Shown here in pieces: positions 35,104 through 44,225 of a stretch of 64,000 nucleotides of DNA. Positions within the stretch are counted from its first letter, which is position 1. Each line of letters opens with the position of its first letter. The translations under genes and the position numbers were made by a program. This DNA comes from Aureispira sp. CCB-QB1. Lineage in GTDB: Bacteria > Bacteroidota > Bacteroidia > Chitinophagales > Saprospiraceae. A model generated the notes under the pieces. The model saw nothing but the letters and a program-made list of their open reading frames with translations, ran no database searches and was not told the DNA's origin. The stretch covers positions 62,001-126,000 of the forward strand of contig NZ_JHBV01000020.1 of NCBI RefSeq assembly GCF_000724545.1. The letters are read 5' to 3'.

Positions 35104-35658
35104 TTGAAAAAGCGATCCATGCTAGAACTCAATCGGTTGTCGGTAGAGTCATATAAAGAGACCCCAAAAACTCCTATTATTGTTATTTTAGATAATATTC
35201 GTTCTGCACTTAATGTTGGGTCTGCTTTTCGTACTAGCGATGCTTTTTTGGTTCAAGAAATAGCCCTTTGTGGTATTACTGCTCAACCTCCTCACAGAGA
35301 AATTTTAAAAACAGCTATTGGTGCCACTAAATCTGTGGCTTGGCAACATTTCGAAACGACTCAAGAGGCTGTCAATCATTATCGAGCCAAAGGGTTTCAA
35401 ATTGCTGCAATCGAACAAGCAGAAGGCAGTATTCCGTTGCAGAATGTTCCAGTTCAGGCACAAGATAAAGTAGCCATTATTTTTGGCAACGAGGTAAAAG
35501 GTGTTGATCAAGAAATTATGAATATCGTTGATTGTTGCATTGAAATTCCTCAATTTGGCACCAAACACTCTTTTAATATTTCTGTTTCTATGGGAATTGT
35601 TTTATGGAGTTTAACACAAAAAATTCGCCCCGATTTAATTATTCAAGAATCGCATTAA
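35104..35658 (+). CDS. SpoU/TrmH-family RNA 2'-O-methyltransferase
   Basis: Uses S-adenosylmethionine to methylate a ribose in tRNA or rRNA. It is 184 residues, SPOUT fold: motif 1 in LDNIRSALNVGSAFRTSDAF (about 29-48), motif 2 in VAIIFGNEVKGV, motif 3 in IEIPQFGTKHSFNISVSMGI. A TTG at 35104 is the chosen start, because it restores the short KK...LNRLSVESYK lead-in that relatives have. An ATG at 35119 is the alternative and would trim five residues. Which nucleotide is modified cannot be told. Confidence 0.85.
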   Translation: MKKRSMLELNRLSVESYKETPKTPIIVILDNIRSALNVGSAFRTSDAFLVQEIALCGITAQPPHREILKTAIGATKSVAWQHFETTQEAVNHYRAKGFQIAAIEQAEGSIPLQNVPVQAQDKVAIIFGNEVKGVDQEIMNIVDCCIEIPQFGTKHSFNISVSMGIVLWSLTQKIRPDLIIQESH

Positions 35659-35864
35659 AATATTATCTAACCTAGACTTTGGGGTTTTAGAGCAAGACAA
35701 TAGAGATACAAAATCAATTAGAAAGATGTCCATATATTCTATTTTTGTAGAATAACTAAGCAAAATTAATCCTAGACCATATTTAATCTTTAGGAGATAA
35801 AATCAAGCAAGGATTTGAATACTTATATTGACAACCATTAGTTTTGCTTAGTCATTTAGTTTAA

Positions 35865-36026
35865 TACTCCGTTGATTTTTTAGTTTTCCTACGAAAAACG
35901 TAAAAAAGCATCTTGCATTAGTTTGATTATCAATCTTTTAACACAAAAGTCAACAAAAATACATCTTACTGATAATCAACTGCGAAGCACTCATGCAATA
36001 AACTAATACGATTTTTCAACGGAGTA
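35865..36026 (+). repeat. Inverted-repeat element A, copy 1
   Basis: A 162-base element bounded by perfect 11-base inverted repeats TACTCCGTTGA (35865-35875) and its complement (36016-36026). A second inner inverted pair is TTGATTATCA (35923-35932) and TGATAATCAA (35970-35979). Similar cores lie at 46096-46345, 58791-58925 and 61090-61253. It lacks any gene, so it looks like a small non-autonomous mobile or structured repeat. No target-site duplication was established. The rest of the 35659-36132 gap is AT-rich. Confidence 0.7.
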
Positions 36027-36132
36027 ATGTTAGTTTGAATAATTACCAATTATACTCAAAACTGCCTATCAGCTCCATCTGCTATTTGTCTTCCTTCCCC
36101 TTCTTTTCCAAAGTCATTTTTTAATTATAACT

Positions 36133-36582
36133 ATGAAAATCGATATTAATTTTATTAAAAACATTGTAGAAGAACAAATTCCTATTCACAAATTTCTGAA
36201 TCTAAAACTCGTTGAAATTCGCAGTGGGTATGCGAAAGTTAAAGTCCCTTTTCAAGAAATGGTTTTGGGAGATATTGTTCGTAGAAGGTGGCATGGTGGC
36301 ATGCTATCCACTATCATGGACTCCGTTGGCGGAATTGTTGGCATGACTCATTTGACTTCTTTTGAGGACAAAATGGCGACCATTGATTTGCGTGTAGATT
36401 ACCTCAAAGGTGCCAAAGAAGAAGGCATTGTTGTAGAGGGGGAAATTGTGCGTCTAGGAAATCGGATTTTAGTAACACGAATGAAGGTTTGGAATGAAGC
36501 AGAAACCGAAGTGCTTGCAGAAGGAAAAGGTGTCTACAACTTTATCCGCATGAAAGACAAAAGCATCATAGAAGCTAATTAA
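36133..36582 (+). CDS. PaaI-type hotdog-fold thioesterase
   Basis: A 149-residue protein of the PaaI thioesterase family: RRRWHGGMLSTIMDSVGGIV (catalytic helix) and a MATIDLRVDYLKGA beta-strand followed by EGIVVEGEIVRLGNRI. It probably hydrolyses acyl- or phenylacetyl-CoA thioesters. It is a single gene, convergent with the small membrane-protein operon. Confidence 0.8.
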   Translation: MKIDINFIKNIVEEQIPIHKFLNLKLVEIRSGYAKVKVPFQEMVLGDIVRRRWHGGMLSTIMDSVGGIVGMTHLTSFEDKMATIDLRVDYLKGAKEEGIVVEGEIVRLGNRILVTRMKVWNEAETEVLAEGKGVYNFIRMKDKSIIEAN

Positions 36583-36618
36583 TATTCATAAGTTGTTTGT
36601 ATTTCTAGCACATTCGTT

Positions 36619-36673
36619 CTTAAGTTCCAAATCATTTTATGCTCCATGCGAGCCTTACAGTTTGGAACTTAAG
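36619..36673. terminator. 13-bp perfect inverted repeat between convergent genes
   Basis: Arms CTTAAGTTCCAAA (36619-36631) and TTTGGAACTTAAG (36661-36673) with a 29-base loop lie between the convergent PaaI-type and lipoprotein genes. There is no clear T run on either side, so its terminator role is inferred from position. Confidence 0.45.
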
Positions 36674-36698
36674 CATTTGAACTATTTACTTAATACAA

Positions 36699-36719
36699 TA
36701 GTTAGCTGCACTGCTACTA
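36699..36719 (-). repeat. Short dispersed intergenic repeat (box B), minus orientation
   Basis: The complement of TAGTAGCAGTGCAGCTAACTA lies downstream of the lipoprotein gene. It is a partial copy of the box described at 34997 and 49074. Confidence 0.55.
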
Positions 36720-36742
36720 TTAATAAAGACCTCTCTTCTTTC

Positions 36743-37267
36743 CTATTCTGAAAAGATAACGGTTAACATAGCCGAGTTAGTTTGGTGCGTTTTGTTGATT
36801 TTGGCAGATATAGTAGAGCCAGAAAATATCATTTTTTCATTGTATTGAAACGACTTCGCATTATCTTTCATTGCTATCGCCCATTGCTGTAATAAACCTA
36901 ATTCGTTGGGGGCTTGCTGCGATAAATTATAGAAAATTTCAGCAATATCTATTGCACAAACTTCTGGTGGTGTATTGAGCGGATACGTTCCATTTAGCAA
37001 CATCCGATATTCTTGCTGCAAGACATCGCAACCTGATTGATACAGTTCAATACTCAAATTCATAGCTGGCACGGTTACCTTTTCTACAGCATCCTGACCT
37101 TTGACTTCAAAACTATGATTAGCAAATCCCTGAATATGCTCAAAGATAGCTGTTGGTGGCTTGTACTTGCATTCTTTTTTTTGATTGCCTGATGCACCAC
37201 ATCCAACTCCAATAAATAGTATACTTATTATTAAACTCCAGAGAATTTTATATTTCAACCTTATCAT
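36743..37267 (-). CDS. Putative lipoprotein, last gene of a three-gene unit
   Basis: A 174-residue protein with a lipoprotein signal ending FIGVGCG (Cys about 23). The mature part has LFQSG-like helices and no recognised domain. It follows two small membrane-protein genes by 32 and 10 bases, so the three look co-transcribed. Confidence 0.6.
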   Translation of the reverse strand: MIRLKYKILWSLIISILFIGVGCGASGNQKKECKYKPPTAIFEHIQGFANHSFEVKGQDAVEKVTVPAMNLSIELYQSGCDVLQQEYRMLLNGTYPLNTPPEVCAIDIAEIFYNLSQQAPNELGLLQQWAIAMKDNAKSFQYNEKMIFSGSTISAKINKTHQTNSAMLTVIFSE

Positions 37268-37299
37268 ATTTTACAGTTCATCATTTGTTCCATCATTTC

Positions 37300-37692
37300 T
37301 TATTCCTTAACGATATTGCCACTTGAATTAGTATCAACGCCTCTTGACTGGTTGACAAAAAGATAAAAATATCCTCCTCCCAGCCCATAAGATACGTAGT
37401 CCCAATTGTCTCTTACAAAACCATCAAACACTCTAGTAAAAACTTCTTCATAGAGTAGACTCAACGCAACAACCATCACCAACGTGTCAAAAAGAGAAAA
37501 ACAGAAAGAAACATTTTGCATCAAAAAACGACGTTCGACCAATAATAAACCTAGCAAAATAGGCATGCACAAAAAGCTATCTAAATAACTGTCTATTAAT
37601 GGGCAATCCCAGTTCCATACTCTTTCTACAAATTGATGTCCCCCAAATAGCAAAAAACATCCCCACCAAGTTCTTTGTTTAAGTACTAACAT
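37300..37692 (-). CDS. Small membrane protein of unknown function
   Basis: A 130-residue protein with about three membrane segments. The stretch PLIDSYLDSFLCMPILLGLL and the glycine-rich YGLGGGYFYLF resemble a small Bacteroidota membrane family sometimes labelled as a magnesium-citrate transporter relative or a VanZ-like protein. I give the resemblance low weight. It is the middle gene of a three-gene unit. Confidence 0.5.
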   Translation of the reverse strand: MLVLKQRTWWGCFLLFGGHQFVERVWNWDCPLIDSYLDSFLCMPILLGLLLVERRFLMQNVSFCFSLFDTLVMVVALSLLYEEVFTRVFDGFVRDNWDYVSYGLGGGYFYLFVNQSRGVDTNSSGNIVKE

Positions 37693-37702
37693 CTACTCTT
37701 TA

Positions 37703-37921
37703 TTACATCGCAAAAGCAACCGCTAGTATAAAACCAAAAATAGCAAAGGGTGACAAAGCTACTAATACAGCTATTCCGATCACTCGAATACTTAGTTTTA
37801 GTGCAATAACAAGAATACTATCTTCAGCATGAATAGCCGCTGCATGATTCCACCACTTGAGTGTTTTAGATATTTTCTCTAGAACCACTTGGTCCATTGA
37901 GTTTTCTGGTTTCTTTGTCAT
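37703..37921 (-). CDS. Small membrane protein of unknown function
   Basis: A 72-residue protein with a polar N-terminus and two hydrophobic stretches at about residues 36-50 and 52-70 (IAVLVALSPFAIFGFILAV). It is the first gene of a three-gene unit, with 10 bases before the next gene. No family was recognised. Confidence 0.5.
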   Translation of the reverse strand: MTKKPENSMDQVVLEKISKTLKWWNHAAAIHAEDSILVIALKLSIRVIGIAVLVALSPFAIFGFILAVAFAM

Positions 37922-38068
37922 AATTCTGGTATATTTATTGGTTAATGTTTTGCTCCTCTATTTCTACGTGACCATAGGTAGTTGAAATATTCACTTGATA
38001 AACACAAAAATACACCATTTAATATTAGCGTACAGGCTTAGGTTTTTATTTAGAACAATTCTAAAATT

Positions 38069-38416
38069 TTATGCCAAATAATCCTTTAATGCCTCCACTG
38101 TTTTCTTTGCATTGCCAACAAAAATAGCCTCTTCAAACACAAATACAGGTCGTTTTAGAAATGTGTAGTGAGACAATAATAACTCTTTGTAGTCTTCTTC
38201 TGACAAATTCTTGTCTTTCAATCCCATTTCTTTGTATTTGGTAGCTCTTCGATTGATCAAAGATTCGTAAGACTCCGTTTGTTGTCTAAGTTCTTCCACC
38301 TGCTCTTCTGACAAGGCTTCTTTTTTTAGATCTTGTAATTCAAAATCAGTAGTATCTACTTCCGACAAAATGCGCTTGCAGGTACTACAAGTGCTCAAAT
38401 AATATACTTTTTTCAT
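38069..38416 (-). CDS. ArsC/Spx-family thioredoxin-fold protein
   Basis: A 115-residue protein. The N-terminal CxxC is in YLSTCSTCKR, followed by the ArsC-like helix-strand order and the KRPVFVFEEAIFVG segment that contains the cis-Pro of this fold. It is a relative of arsenate reductase, Spx and YffB, so it may reduce a substrate or act as a regulator; no arsenic genes are near. I chose ATG at 38416; a TTG at 38422 would add two residues. It is a single gene, divergent from the carboxylase operon. Confidence 0.8.
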   Translation of the reverse strand: MKKVYYLSTCSTCKRILSEVDTTDFELQDLKKEALSEEQVEELRQQTESYESLINRRATKYKEMGLKDKNLSEEDYKELLLSHYTFLKRPVFVFEEAIFVGNAKKTVEALKDYLA

Positions 38417-38606
38417 TATCAATTATAATGTTTTAGTTTTCGTATTCCTAACTATTGAGAATTGCAAAACTAATAATTTACGCCAATTTAGATGTTTTAT
38501 TCCTGAAATTAAATTGGTTGATATTTTACCCTCCTATTAATTCTTGACCTTTGATAAAAAATTTTAAATTGAGGAAATATTAATCTTTTGGTTAAAAAAT
38601 CAATTT

Positions 38607-40205
38607 ATGCGTCCAATTAAAAGTGCTATTCAGACAAATGCCCCAAGCTATCAAGACAATTATGAACAGATGTCCAAACTAGTCGAAGAACTTAATGGAT
38701 ATCTTCAAAAAAGTTTGTTTCAAGGAAAAGAAAAACACCTTCAAAAAGCTAAAAATTCAGGAAAGCTATTAGCTAGGGAACGAATAGAATTACTTCTAGA
38801 TCAAGATAGTTTCTTTTTAGAATTATTGCCTTTAATTGGTCTTCAAGGAGAAGGATTTGGTCCTGGTGGAACAGCTGTGTGTGGCATAGGTTTGGTCATG
38901 GGACGTTTGTGCATGATTAATGCCAATGTGGGAAGCAATAGAGGTGGTTCGATTGATAAAGCTACCCTAGAAAAAAGCATTCGCATGAGCGAGATTGCAG
39001 TAGAAAATGGGTTACCTGTCATTAATTTGGTCGAATCTTCTGGAGCAAATCTTCCTGAACAGGAACAAATTTTTAACTATGGAGGAACCATTTTTAGAGA
39101 AATTACAAGACGTTCCCGCAAAGGCTTTCCCACGATTTCTGTAGTTTTTGGAAACAGCACCGCAGGGGGTGCCTATATTCCTGGTATGTCTGACTATACC
39201 ATTATGGTCAAAAAGAAAGCAAAAGTTTTCTTAGCAGGTCCTCCGCTTGTCAAAATGGCCACTAACGAAATTACTGACGACGAGTCTCTAGGAGGGGCAG
39301 AAATGCATAGCACCATTTCAGGTGTTTCAGATTATCTAGCAGAAAACGAGCAGGATGCCATTCGATTAGCACGAGAAGTCGTAGAACAATTAAAAGCGCC
39401 TTCGGCAACAATCCCAACAAAAACAACCGTACAACCTCCTTTATACGATACCGAAGAATTGTTAGGCATTGTTCCTGCCGACATTCGAAAACCTATTGAT
39501 GCAAGAGAACTTATTGCTCGTATTGTTGATGGTTCTTGCTTTTCTGAATTCAAACCCAATTATGGCACTACCTTAATTACAGGCTATGCAGAAATTCATG
39601 GGTACAAAATAGGCATTATTGCCAATAATGGGGTTATTTTATCCGAGTCAGCCAATAAAGCAACGCATTTTATACAGTTGTGCAATCGCAATAATATTCC
39701 GTTACTTTATCTTCAAAATACAACTGGATTTATGGTTGGACGAGCTTACGAAGAAGGGGGCATTATCAAAGATGGTGCAAAAATGCTTAATGCAGTTTCT
39801 AACAGTGATGTTCCAACGATTACGATTATGATTGGTGCTTCTTATGGAGCTGGTAATTATGCTATGAATGGGCGTGCTTATCAACCTAGGTTTTTATTTT
39901 CTTACCCCAACTCCAAAATTGCCGTTATGGGACCTCAACAGCTCAGTGGTGTTATGGAAATTATACAACGAGCAGCCGCCAAAAAGGCAGGGGTAGAATA
40001 CAATGAAGCACAAGCTGCTCAGCTGCGACAATATATGATTCAACAAGTTGAACAATCCTCTACCGCTTGGTATTCTACCTCTCAAGGTTGGGACGATGGT
40101 GTTATAGACCCTAGGGAAACACGCAATTATCTAGCCGTTTGCTTGGCAACCATCCACAATCAACCCATCAAAGGAACAACAGATTATGGCGTCTTTAGAA
40201 TGTAA
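38607..40205 (+). CDS. Acyl-CoA carboxylase carboxyltransferase (beta) subunit
   Basis: Moves carboxyl from biotin to an acyl-CoA. It is a 532-residue crotonase-fold protein of the PccB/MccB family. The glycine-rich oxyanion loops are visible: GNSTAGGAYIPGMSDY near 182-197 and IGASYGAGNYAMNGRAYQPR near 411-430. The start and the end show the usual KLLARERIELLLD and PRETRNYLAVCL blocks. Which acyl-CoA is used (methylcrotonyl, propionyl or another) is not certain; my guess is methylcrotonyl or a related branched acid. It is the first gene of a three-gene unit with the biotin-carrying subunit 59 bases downstream. Confidence 0.9.
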   Translation: MRPIKSAIQTNAPSYQDNYEQMSKLVEELNGYLQKSLFQGKEKHLQKAKNSGKLLARERIELLLDQDSFFLELLPLIGLQGEGFGPGGTAVCGIGLVMGRLCMINANVGSNRGGSIDKATLEKSIRMSEIAVENGLPVINLVESSGANLPEQEQIFNYGGTIFREITRRSRKGFPTISVVFGNSTAGGAYIPGMSDYTIMVKKKAKVFLAGPPLVKMATNEITDDESLGGAEMHSTISGVSDYLAENEQDAIRLAREVVEQLKAPSATIPTKTTVQPPLYDTEELLGIVPADIRKPIDARELIARIVDGSCFSEFKPNYGTTLITGYAEIHGYKIGIIANNGVILSESANKATHFIQLCNRNNIPLLYLQNTTGFMVGRAYEEGGIIKDGAKMLNAVSNSDVPTITIMIGASYGAGNYAMNGRAYQPRFLFSYPNSKIAVMGPQQLSGVMEIIQRAAAKKAGVEYNEAQAAQLRQYMIQQVEQSSTAWYSTSQGWDDGVIDPRETRNYLAVCLATIHNQPIKGTTDYGVFRM

Positions 40206-40264
40206 CCCTCTATCAATACCAAAACTGCCATTTTACAAAGCTCTCAATGTCAAAAAATTTCACA

Positions 40265-42235
40265 ATGATACAATCTATCTTAATTGCCAATAGAGGAGAA
40301 ATTGCTACTCGAATTATCAAAACATGTCGCCGTTTAGGGATTAGAAGTATTGCCGTTTATTCAGAACCTGATCAGAATTTACCTTTTGTACACGATGCTG
40401 ACGAAGCCATTGCATTAGGTGGCAAATCCGCCAAAGAATCCTATTTAGTTCAAGATAAAATCATTGCTGCGGCCAAAAGAACTCAAGCCGATGCGATTCA
40501 TCCTGGATTTGGTTTTTTATCAGAACAGGCTGATTTTGCGCTTCGATGCCAAAAAGAAGGGCTTATTTTTATTGGTCCTAATGCTGATGCCATCCAAAAA
40601 ATGGGCTTAAAATCTACCGCAAAAGCCATCATGCAAGAGCATGGTGTTCCAACCATTCCTGGCTACCAAGGCGAGCACCAATCTCTAGACCAGTTAATTC
40701 AAGAAGCCAATCGGATTGGTTACCCCGTTCTAATCAAAGCAGTTGCTGGAGGCGGTGGCAAGGGAATGCGCATCGCTTATCAAGAAAACGAAATCAAGTC
40801 TGCTTTAATCGCTGCTCAACAAGAAGCTCAAAATAGTTTTGGCAATTCAAGCGTTCTCTTAGAACGATATTTCAAAAATGCTAGGCATATTGAATTTCAA
40901 ATTTTTGGAGATCAACAGGGCAATGTCTTGCATTTATTAGAACGAGAATGTAGTATACAGCGCCGCTATCAAAAAGTCATCGAGGAAAGCCCTTCCCCTA
41001 GCTTATCGGATCAGCTTAGAACAGAAATGGGAAACGCAGCTGTTTTAGCTGCTAAAGCAATTAATTATGATAATGCTGGTACAGTAGAGTTTATCTTAAC
41101 AGAAGAGCAGGAGTTCTTTTTTTTAGAGGTCAATACTCGTCTGCAAGTAGAGCATCCTGTTACGGAAATGATCACAGGGCTTGATTTGGTAGAATGGCAA
41201 ATACTTGTTGCTGAAGGACAGCCTTTGCCCCTCCAACAAGAAGCTGTAAGTAGTCACGGTTATGCCATAGAATGCCGTTTGTATGCTGAAGATCCTAGTG
41301 ATAACTTCTTCCCTTCTGTGGGTAAAATTTTACACTGGGAAACAGCCAATATAGATGGGGTTCGATATGAGGTTGGGGTTCAATCAGGGTCAGAAGTTGG
41401 CATCTACTATGACCCTATGCTAGCAAAAATTATTGCACATGGAGCAAATCGTTCTACCGCTATTCGAAAAATGCAATATGCCTTAAAACACTTAAAATGC
41501 CTTGGTGTGCTTACCAATCAAACCTTTCTATTAGCCTTGATGCAAAATAAGGCTGTCCAAGTAGGGGCTTATCATACTAATTTTATTGAGCAGGAATTTG
41601 ACTTTCAAAAATTAGCCACTCAAGCAGCAGAAGGAGAAACGATTGCGCTCATTGCTTCCTTATTGTATCGTTGGCAACAAAGGCAACAAAAACGCACCTT
41701 AATTCCTACTTTAGCATCGGGTTGGCGTAACAACTTTTATCAACCTCAACAAGAATCCTATTTGGTAAAAGAGGTTCCTATTGTAGTTCGTTATCAATAT
41801 CAAAATACAGCTTTTGATATAAACATTCAAACGAAAAACTATAATGTTAAACTCATCAGCCATACACACAAAACCTTGTCTATTGCTATTAATGGGTGGC
41901 AGCACAAGGTACACATAGAGGCATTGGATCATGATTATTATATTCATCATTTGAATTATGGTCAACTAAAAACAACCTTAATACCCCAATTCCCCATTAT
42001 TGAATCAGAAAAAGCAAAAGGTGATTATTTGGCTCCCATGCCCAGCGAGGTATTAAAGATTAATGTTGAGGTTGGGCAGCAGATTCAAGAAGGGCAAACA
42101 CTTATTACATTGCTTTCTATGAAAATGGAAAACACAATCGTTGCCCAAGAAAATGGTTGTATCGAGGAAATTTTAGTAACAGAAGGAAGCGCTATTGCTA
42201 AAGGGACTTTATTATTAAGAATCAAAGAACAATAA
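40265..42235 (+). CDS. Biotin carboxylase plus carrier (alpha) subunit of acyl-CoA carboxylase
   Basis: Carboxylates its own biotin with ATP and bicarbonate, then delivers it to the beta subunit encoded just upstream. The carboxylase domain starts with SILIANRGEIATRI. The ATP-grasp loop AVAGGGGKGMRIA, the lid EVNTRLQVEHPVTEM and the C-terminal GVLTNQTFLLALM block follow. The C-terminal carrier domain has the biotinylated lysine in SMKMEN (the usual AMKM has Ser here). The chosen start is the ATG at 40265; another ATG at 40247 adds six residues. The subunit length (about 656) fits the MccA/PccA group. Confidence 0.92.
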   Translation: MIQSILIANRGEIATRIIKTCRRLGIRSIAVYSEPDQNLPFVHDADEAIALGGKSAKESYLVQDKIIAAAKRTQADAIHPGFGFLSEQADFALRCQKEGLIFIGPNADAIQKMGLKSTAKAIMQEHGVPTIPGYQGEHQSLDQLIQEANRIGYPVLIKAVAGGGGKGMRIAYQENEIKSALIAAQQEAQNSFGNSSVLLERYFKNARHIEFQIFGDQQGNVLHLLERECSIQRRYQKVIEESPSPSLSDQLRTEMGNAAVLAAKAINYDNAGTVEFILTEEQEFFFLEVNTRLQVEHPVTEMITGLDLVEWQILVAEGQPLPLQQEAVSSHGYAIECRLYAEDPSDNFFPSVGKILHWETANIDGVRYEVGVQSGSEVGIYYDPMLAKIIAHGANRSTAIRKMQYALKHLKCLGVLTNQTFLLALMQNKAVQVGAYHTNFIEQEFDFQKLATQAAEGETIALIASLLYRWQQRQQKRTLIPTLASGWRNNFYQPQQESYLVKEVPIVVRYQYQNTAFDINIQTKNYNVKLISHTHKTLSIAINGWQHKVHIEALDHDYYIHHLNYGQLKTTLIPQFPIIESEKAKGDYLAPMPSEVLKINVEVGQQIQEGQTLITLLSMKMENTIVAQENGCIEEILVTEGSAIAKGTLLLRIKEQ

Positions 42236-42278
42236 ATAGTTAGTTGCGCTGCTAACTAAAAGAAAGTAAATAAAACTT

Positions 42279-43427
42279 ATGGAAACGTCTTTTGACATTA
42301 TTATTTGTGGTGCAGGACCAGCAGGAAGTACTTGTGCTTTGGCATTGGGAAACACAGGACTTAAAGTTGCATTAATTGACAAAAAGGGCTTTCCTAGAGA
42401 TAAAATCTGTGGAGATGCTGTGGCACCTTATGTTCCTAATGTTTTAAATACCATTCATCCTAGTTATAAAACTTCGTTTGAAGCATTTAGGGAAAAAGAA
42501 ATTGTTACAACCTTACGAGTTGTTGCGCCCAATCAAAAAAATATTGATTTAAATTTTCCTAAAGAGGGGGCTATTTCCATGCGTGTCCATTTGGACAACT
42601 TCTTATTTCAACATGCCCAGCAATTATCCAATGTCACTACTTTTATTGGCTCAGCAGTATCTAAAGTAGAGACAGACAATGACCAAGCTATCGCCGTATT
42701 AAAAAACGGTCAAGTGCTAAAAGCTCAAATCATCATAGGCTGTGATGGCGCTCAAGGGATTGTATCCAAACAACTAACTAGCAATAAAGTTGATTTGAGG
42801 CACAACTCTGCCGCTGTCCGTGCTTACTATCGAAATGTAAAAGATATTCCTAACAAGACGTTTGAACTACATTATTTAAAAGACTTGATGCCTGGCTATT
42901 TTTGGATTTTTCCTTTGCCTAATGGTTATGCTAATGTCGGCTTAGGAATGCTTTCTAAAACAGTTAGCGACAGAAAAATCAATCTCCGTAAAGAGTTAAC
43001 TCGTATCATTGAGACGACGCCTTACCTAAAAAAGCGTTTTGAAGCAGCAGAATTAATTGATCCTCCCAAAGGTTATGGTCTTCCTTTGGGGTCTAGAAAA
43101 GTTACGATTTCTGGACAACGTTTTATGCTTTGTGGAGATGCTGCCTCCTTAATTGATCCGTTGTCGGGAGAAGGAATTGGACAAGCAATTATTTCTGGGC
43201 GTTACGCAGGATGGCAAGCTAAAAAATGCTTTGAACAAAAAGATTTCTCCGCTAAAAATATGAAAGCTTATAACAAAATGGTCTATGATAAGCTATGGAA
43301 AGAACATAAAATACACTACTTTACACAGCGAGCAATTGCCAATCGACCGTGGTTAATCAATAGCTTTGCAAATATCGCTTCAAAAAATACTTTCCTTATG
43401 CGTCTTTTTCAAAAGGCATTTTGGTAA
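42279..43427 (+). CDS. Geranylgeranyl-reductase-family FAD-dependent oxidoreductase
   Basis: A 382-residue flavoprotein. It has an N-terminal dinucleotide site IICGAGPAGST (about 8-18), the CGDA motif KICGDAV typical of GGR-type reductases, and the FAD-contacting LCGDAASLIDPLSGEGIG near 287-304. It probably reduces or oxidises an isoprenoid or fatty-acyl-like substrate. It lies 43 bases after the biotin-carboxylase gene, with a box-B repeat fragment (42238-42258, minus orientation) between, so co-transcription is plausible but not proven. Confidence 0.82.
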   Translation: METSFDIIICGAGPAGSTCALALGNTGLKVALIDKKGFPRDKICGDAVAPYVPNVLNTIHPSYKTSFEAFREKEIVTTLRVVAPNQKNIDLNFPKEGAISMRVHLDNFLFQHAQQLSNVTTFIGSAVSKVETDNDQAIAVLKNGQVLKAQIIIGCDGAQGIVSKQLTSNKVDLRHNSAAVRAYYRNVKDIPNKTFELHYLKDLMPGYFWIFPLPNGYANVGLGMLSKTVSDRKINLRKELTRIIETTPYLKKRFEAAELIDPPKGYGLPLGSRKVTISGQRFMLCGDAASLIDPLSGEGIGQAIISGRYAGWQAKKCFEQKDFSAKNMKAYNKMVYDKLWKEHKIHYFTQRAIANRPWLINSFANIASKNTFLMRLFQKAFW

Positions 43428-43446
43428 TACATCAATAATAACTCCA

Positions 43447-44034
43447 ATGAAACTATTCAACACATTATGGCTAGGCATCGTTTTATTTTTCCTAGCTTGT
43501 AATCCAAGTTCCCAAAAACTACATCATTCTAAGAATCTTCCTTCTAAATCAATGGCTCAATTTCCTGAGGATTGGTTGGGCAAATATCAAGGTAATTTGG
43601 AATTATTTAATGCTCAAAAAGGGAAAACAATGGAATTGCCCATGACGGTTATTATTAGCGAAACAGATACTGTCAATCGTTGGCGATGGTATTCCAAGGC
43701 TATTTTTAATGGCAAGGAAATTATTAAAGACTATGCCCTTACTCGACATGACTCTATGCCTAAAAATCATTTTATTATGGATGAAAACAATGGTATTTTA
43801 TTAGATCGCATCCTCTTAGACGATGCCTTTTATGATTATTTTGAAGTTGGCAATTTGGGTTTGTATGGGATTACAAGAAAAGTAGGGCATAACATCCACT
43901 TTGAAATTGCTTCCTTTCCTTTGTCATCCAAAACTTACTCTACTTACAAAGGGCAAGATTTTGCAGTAGATACGGTTACAAGTTTTAAGGTCATCAACAC
44001 CCAAAAAGTTATCCTCAAACGGGTAAAAGAGTAA
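43447..44034 (+). CDS. Small lipoprotein of unknown function
   Basis: A 195-residue protein starting at the ATG at 43447 (the frame opens further upstream, inside the flavoprotein gene). The lipoprotein signal ends FFLACN (Cys about 16). The mature part looks beta-rich with a DWLGKYQGNLELF opening similar to lipocalin-like domains. It lies 19 bases after the flavoprotein gene and is probably co-transcribed. Its role is unknown. Confidence 0.6.
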   Translation: MKLFNTLWLGIVLFFLACNPSSQKLHHSKNLPSKSMAQFPEDWLGKYQGNLELFNAQKGKTMELPMTVIISETDTVNRWRWYSKAIFNGKEIIKDYALTRHDSMPKNHFIMDENNGILLDRILLDDAFYDYFEVGNLGLYGITRKVGHNIHFEIASFPLSSKTYSTYKGQDFAVDTVTSFKVINTQKVILKRVKE

Positions 44035-44225
44035 GTATATTTACTAAAATGATCGTAAACATGGCATAGTTAAAATAAACTTAAATAGGTTACTTACTAC
44101 ATTTTATTCATATCTTTATTAGTATAAATAATGTGTGTCTTACATCTTTGGGGCTTTAGCAAAATTTAACAACCGCACGCACCTGTTACTTGTATTCAAT
44201 TCTATTAACACTTAAACCTATAACC

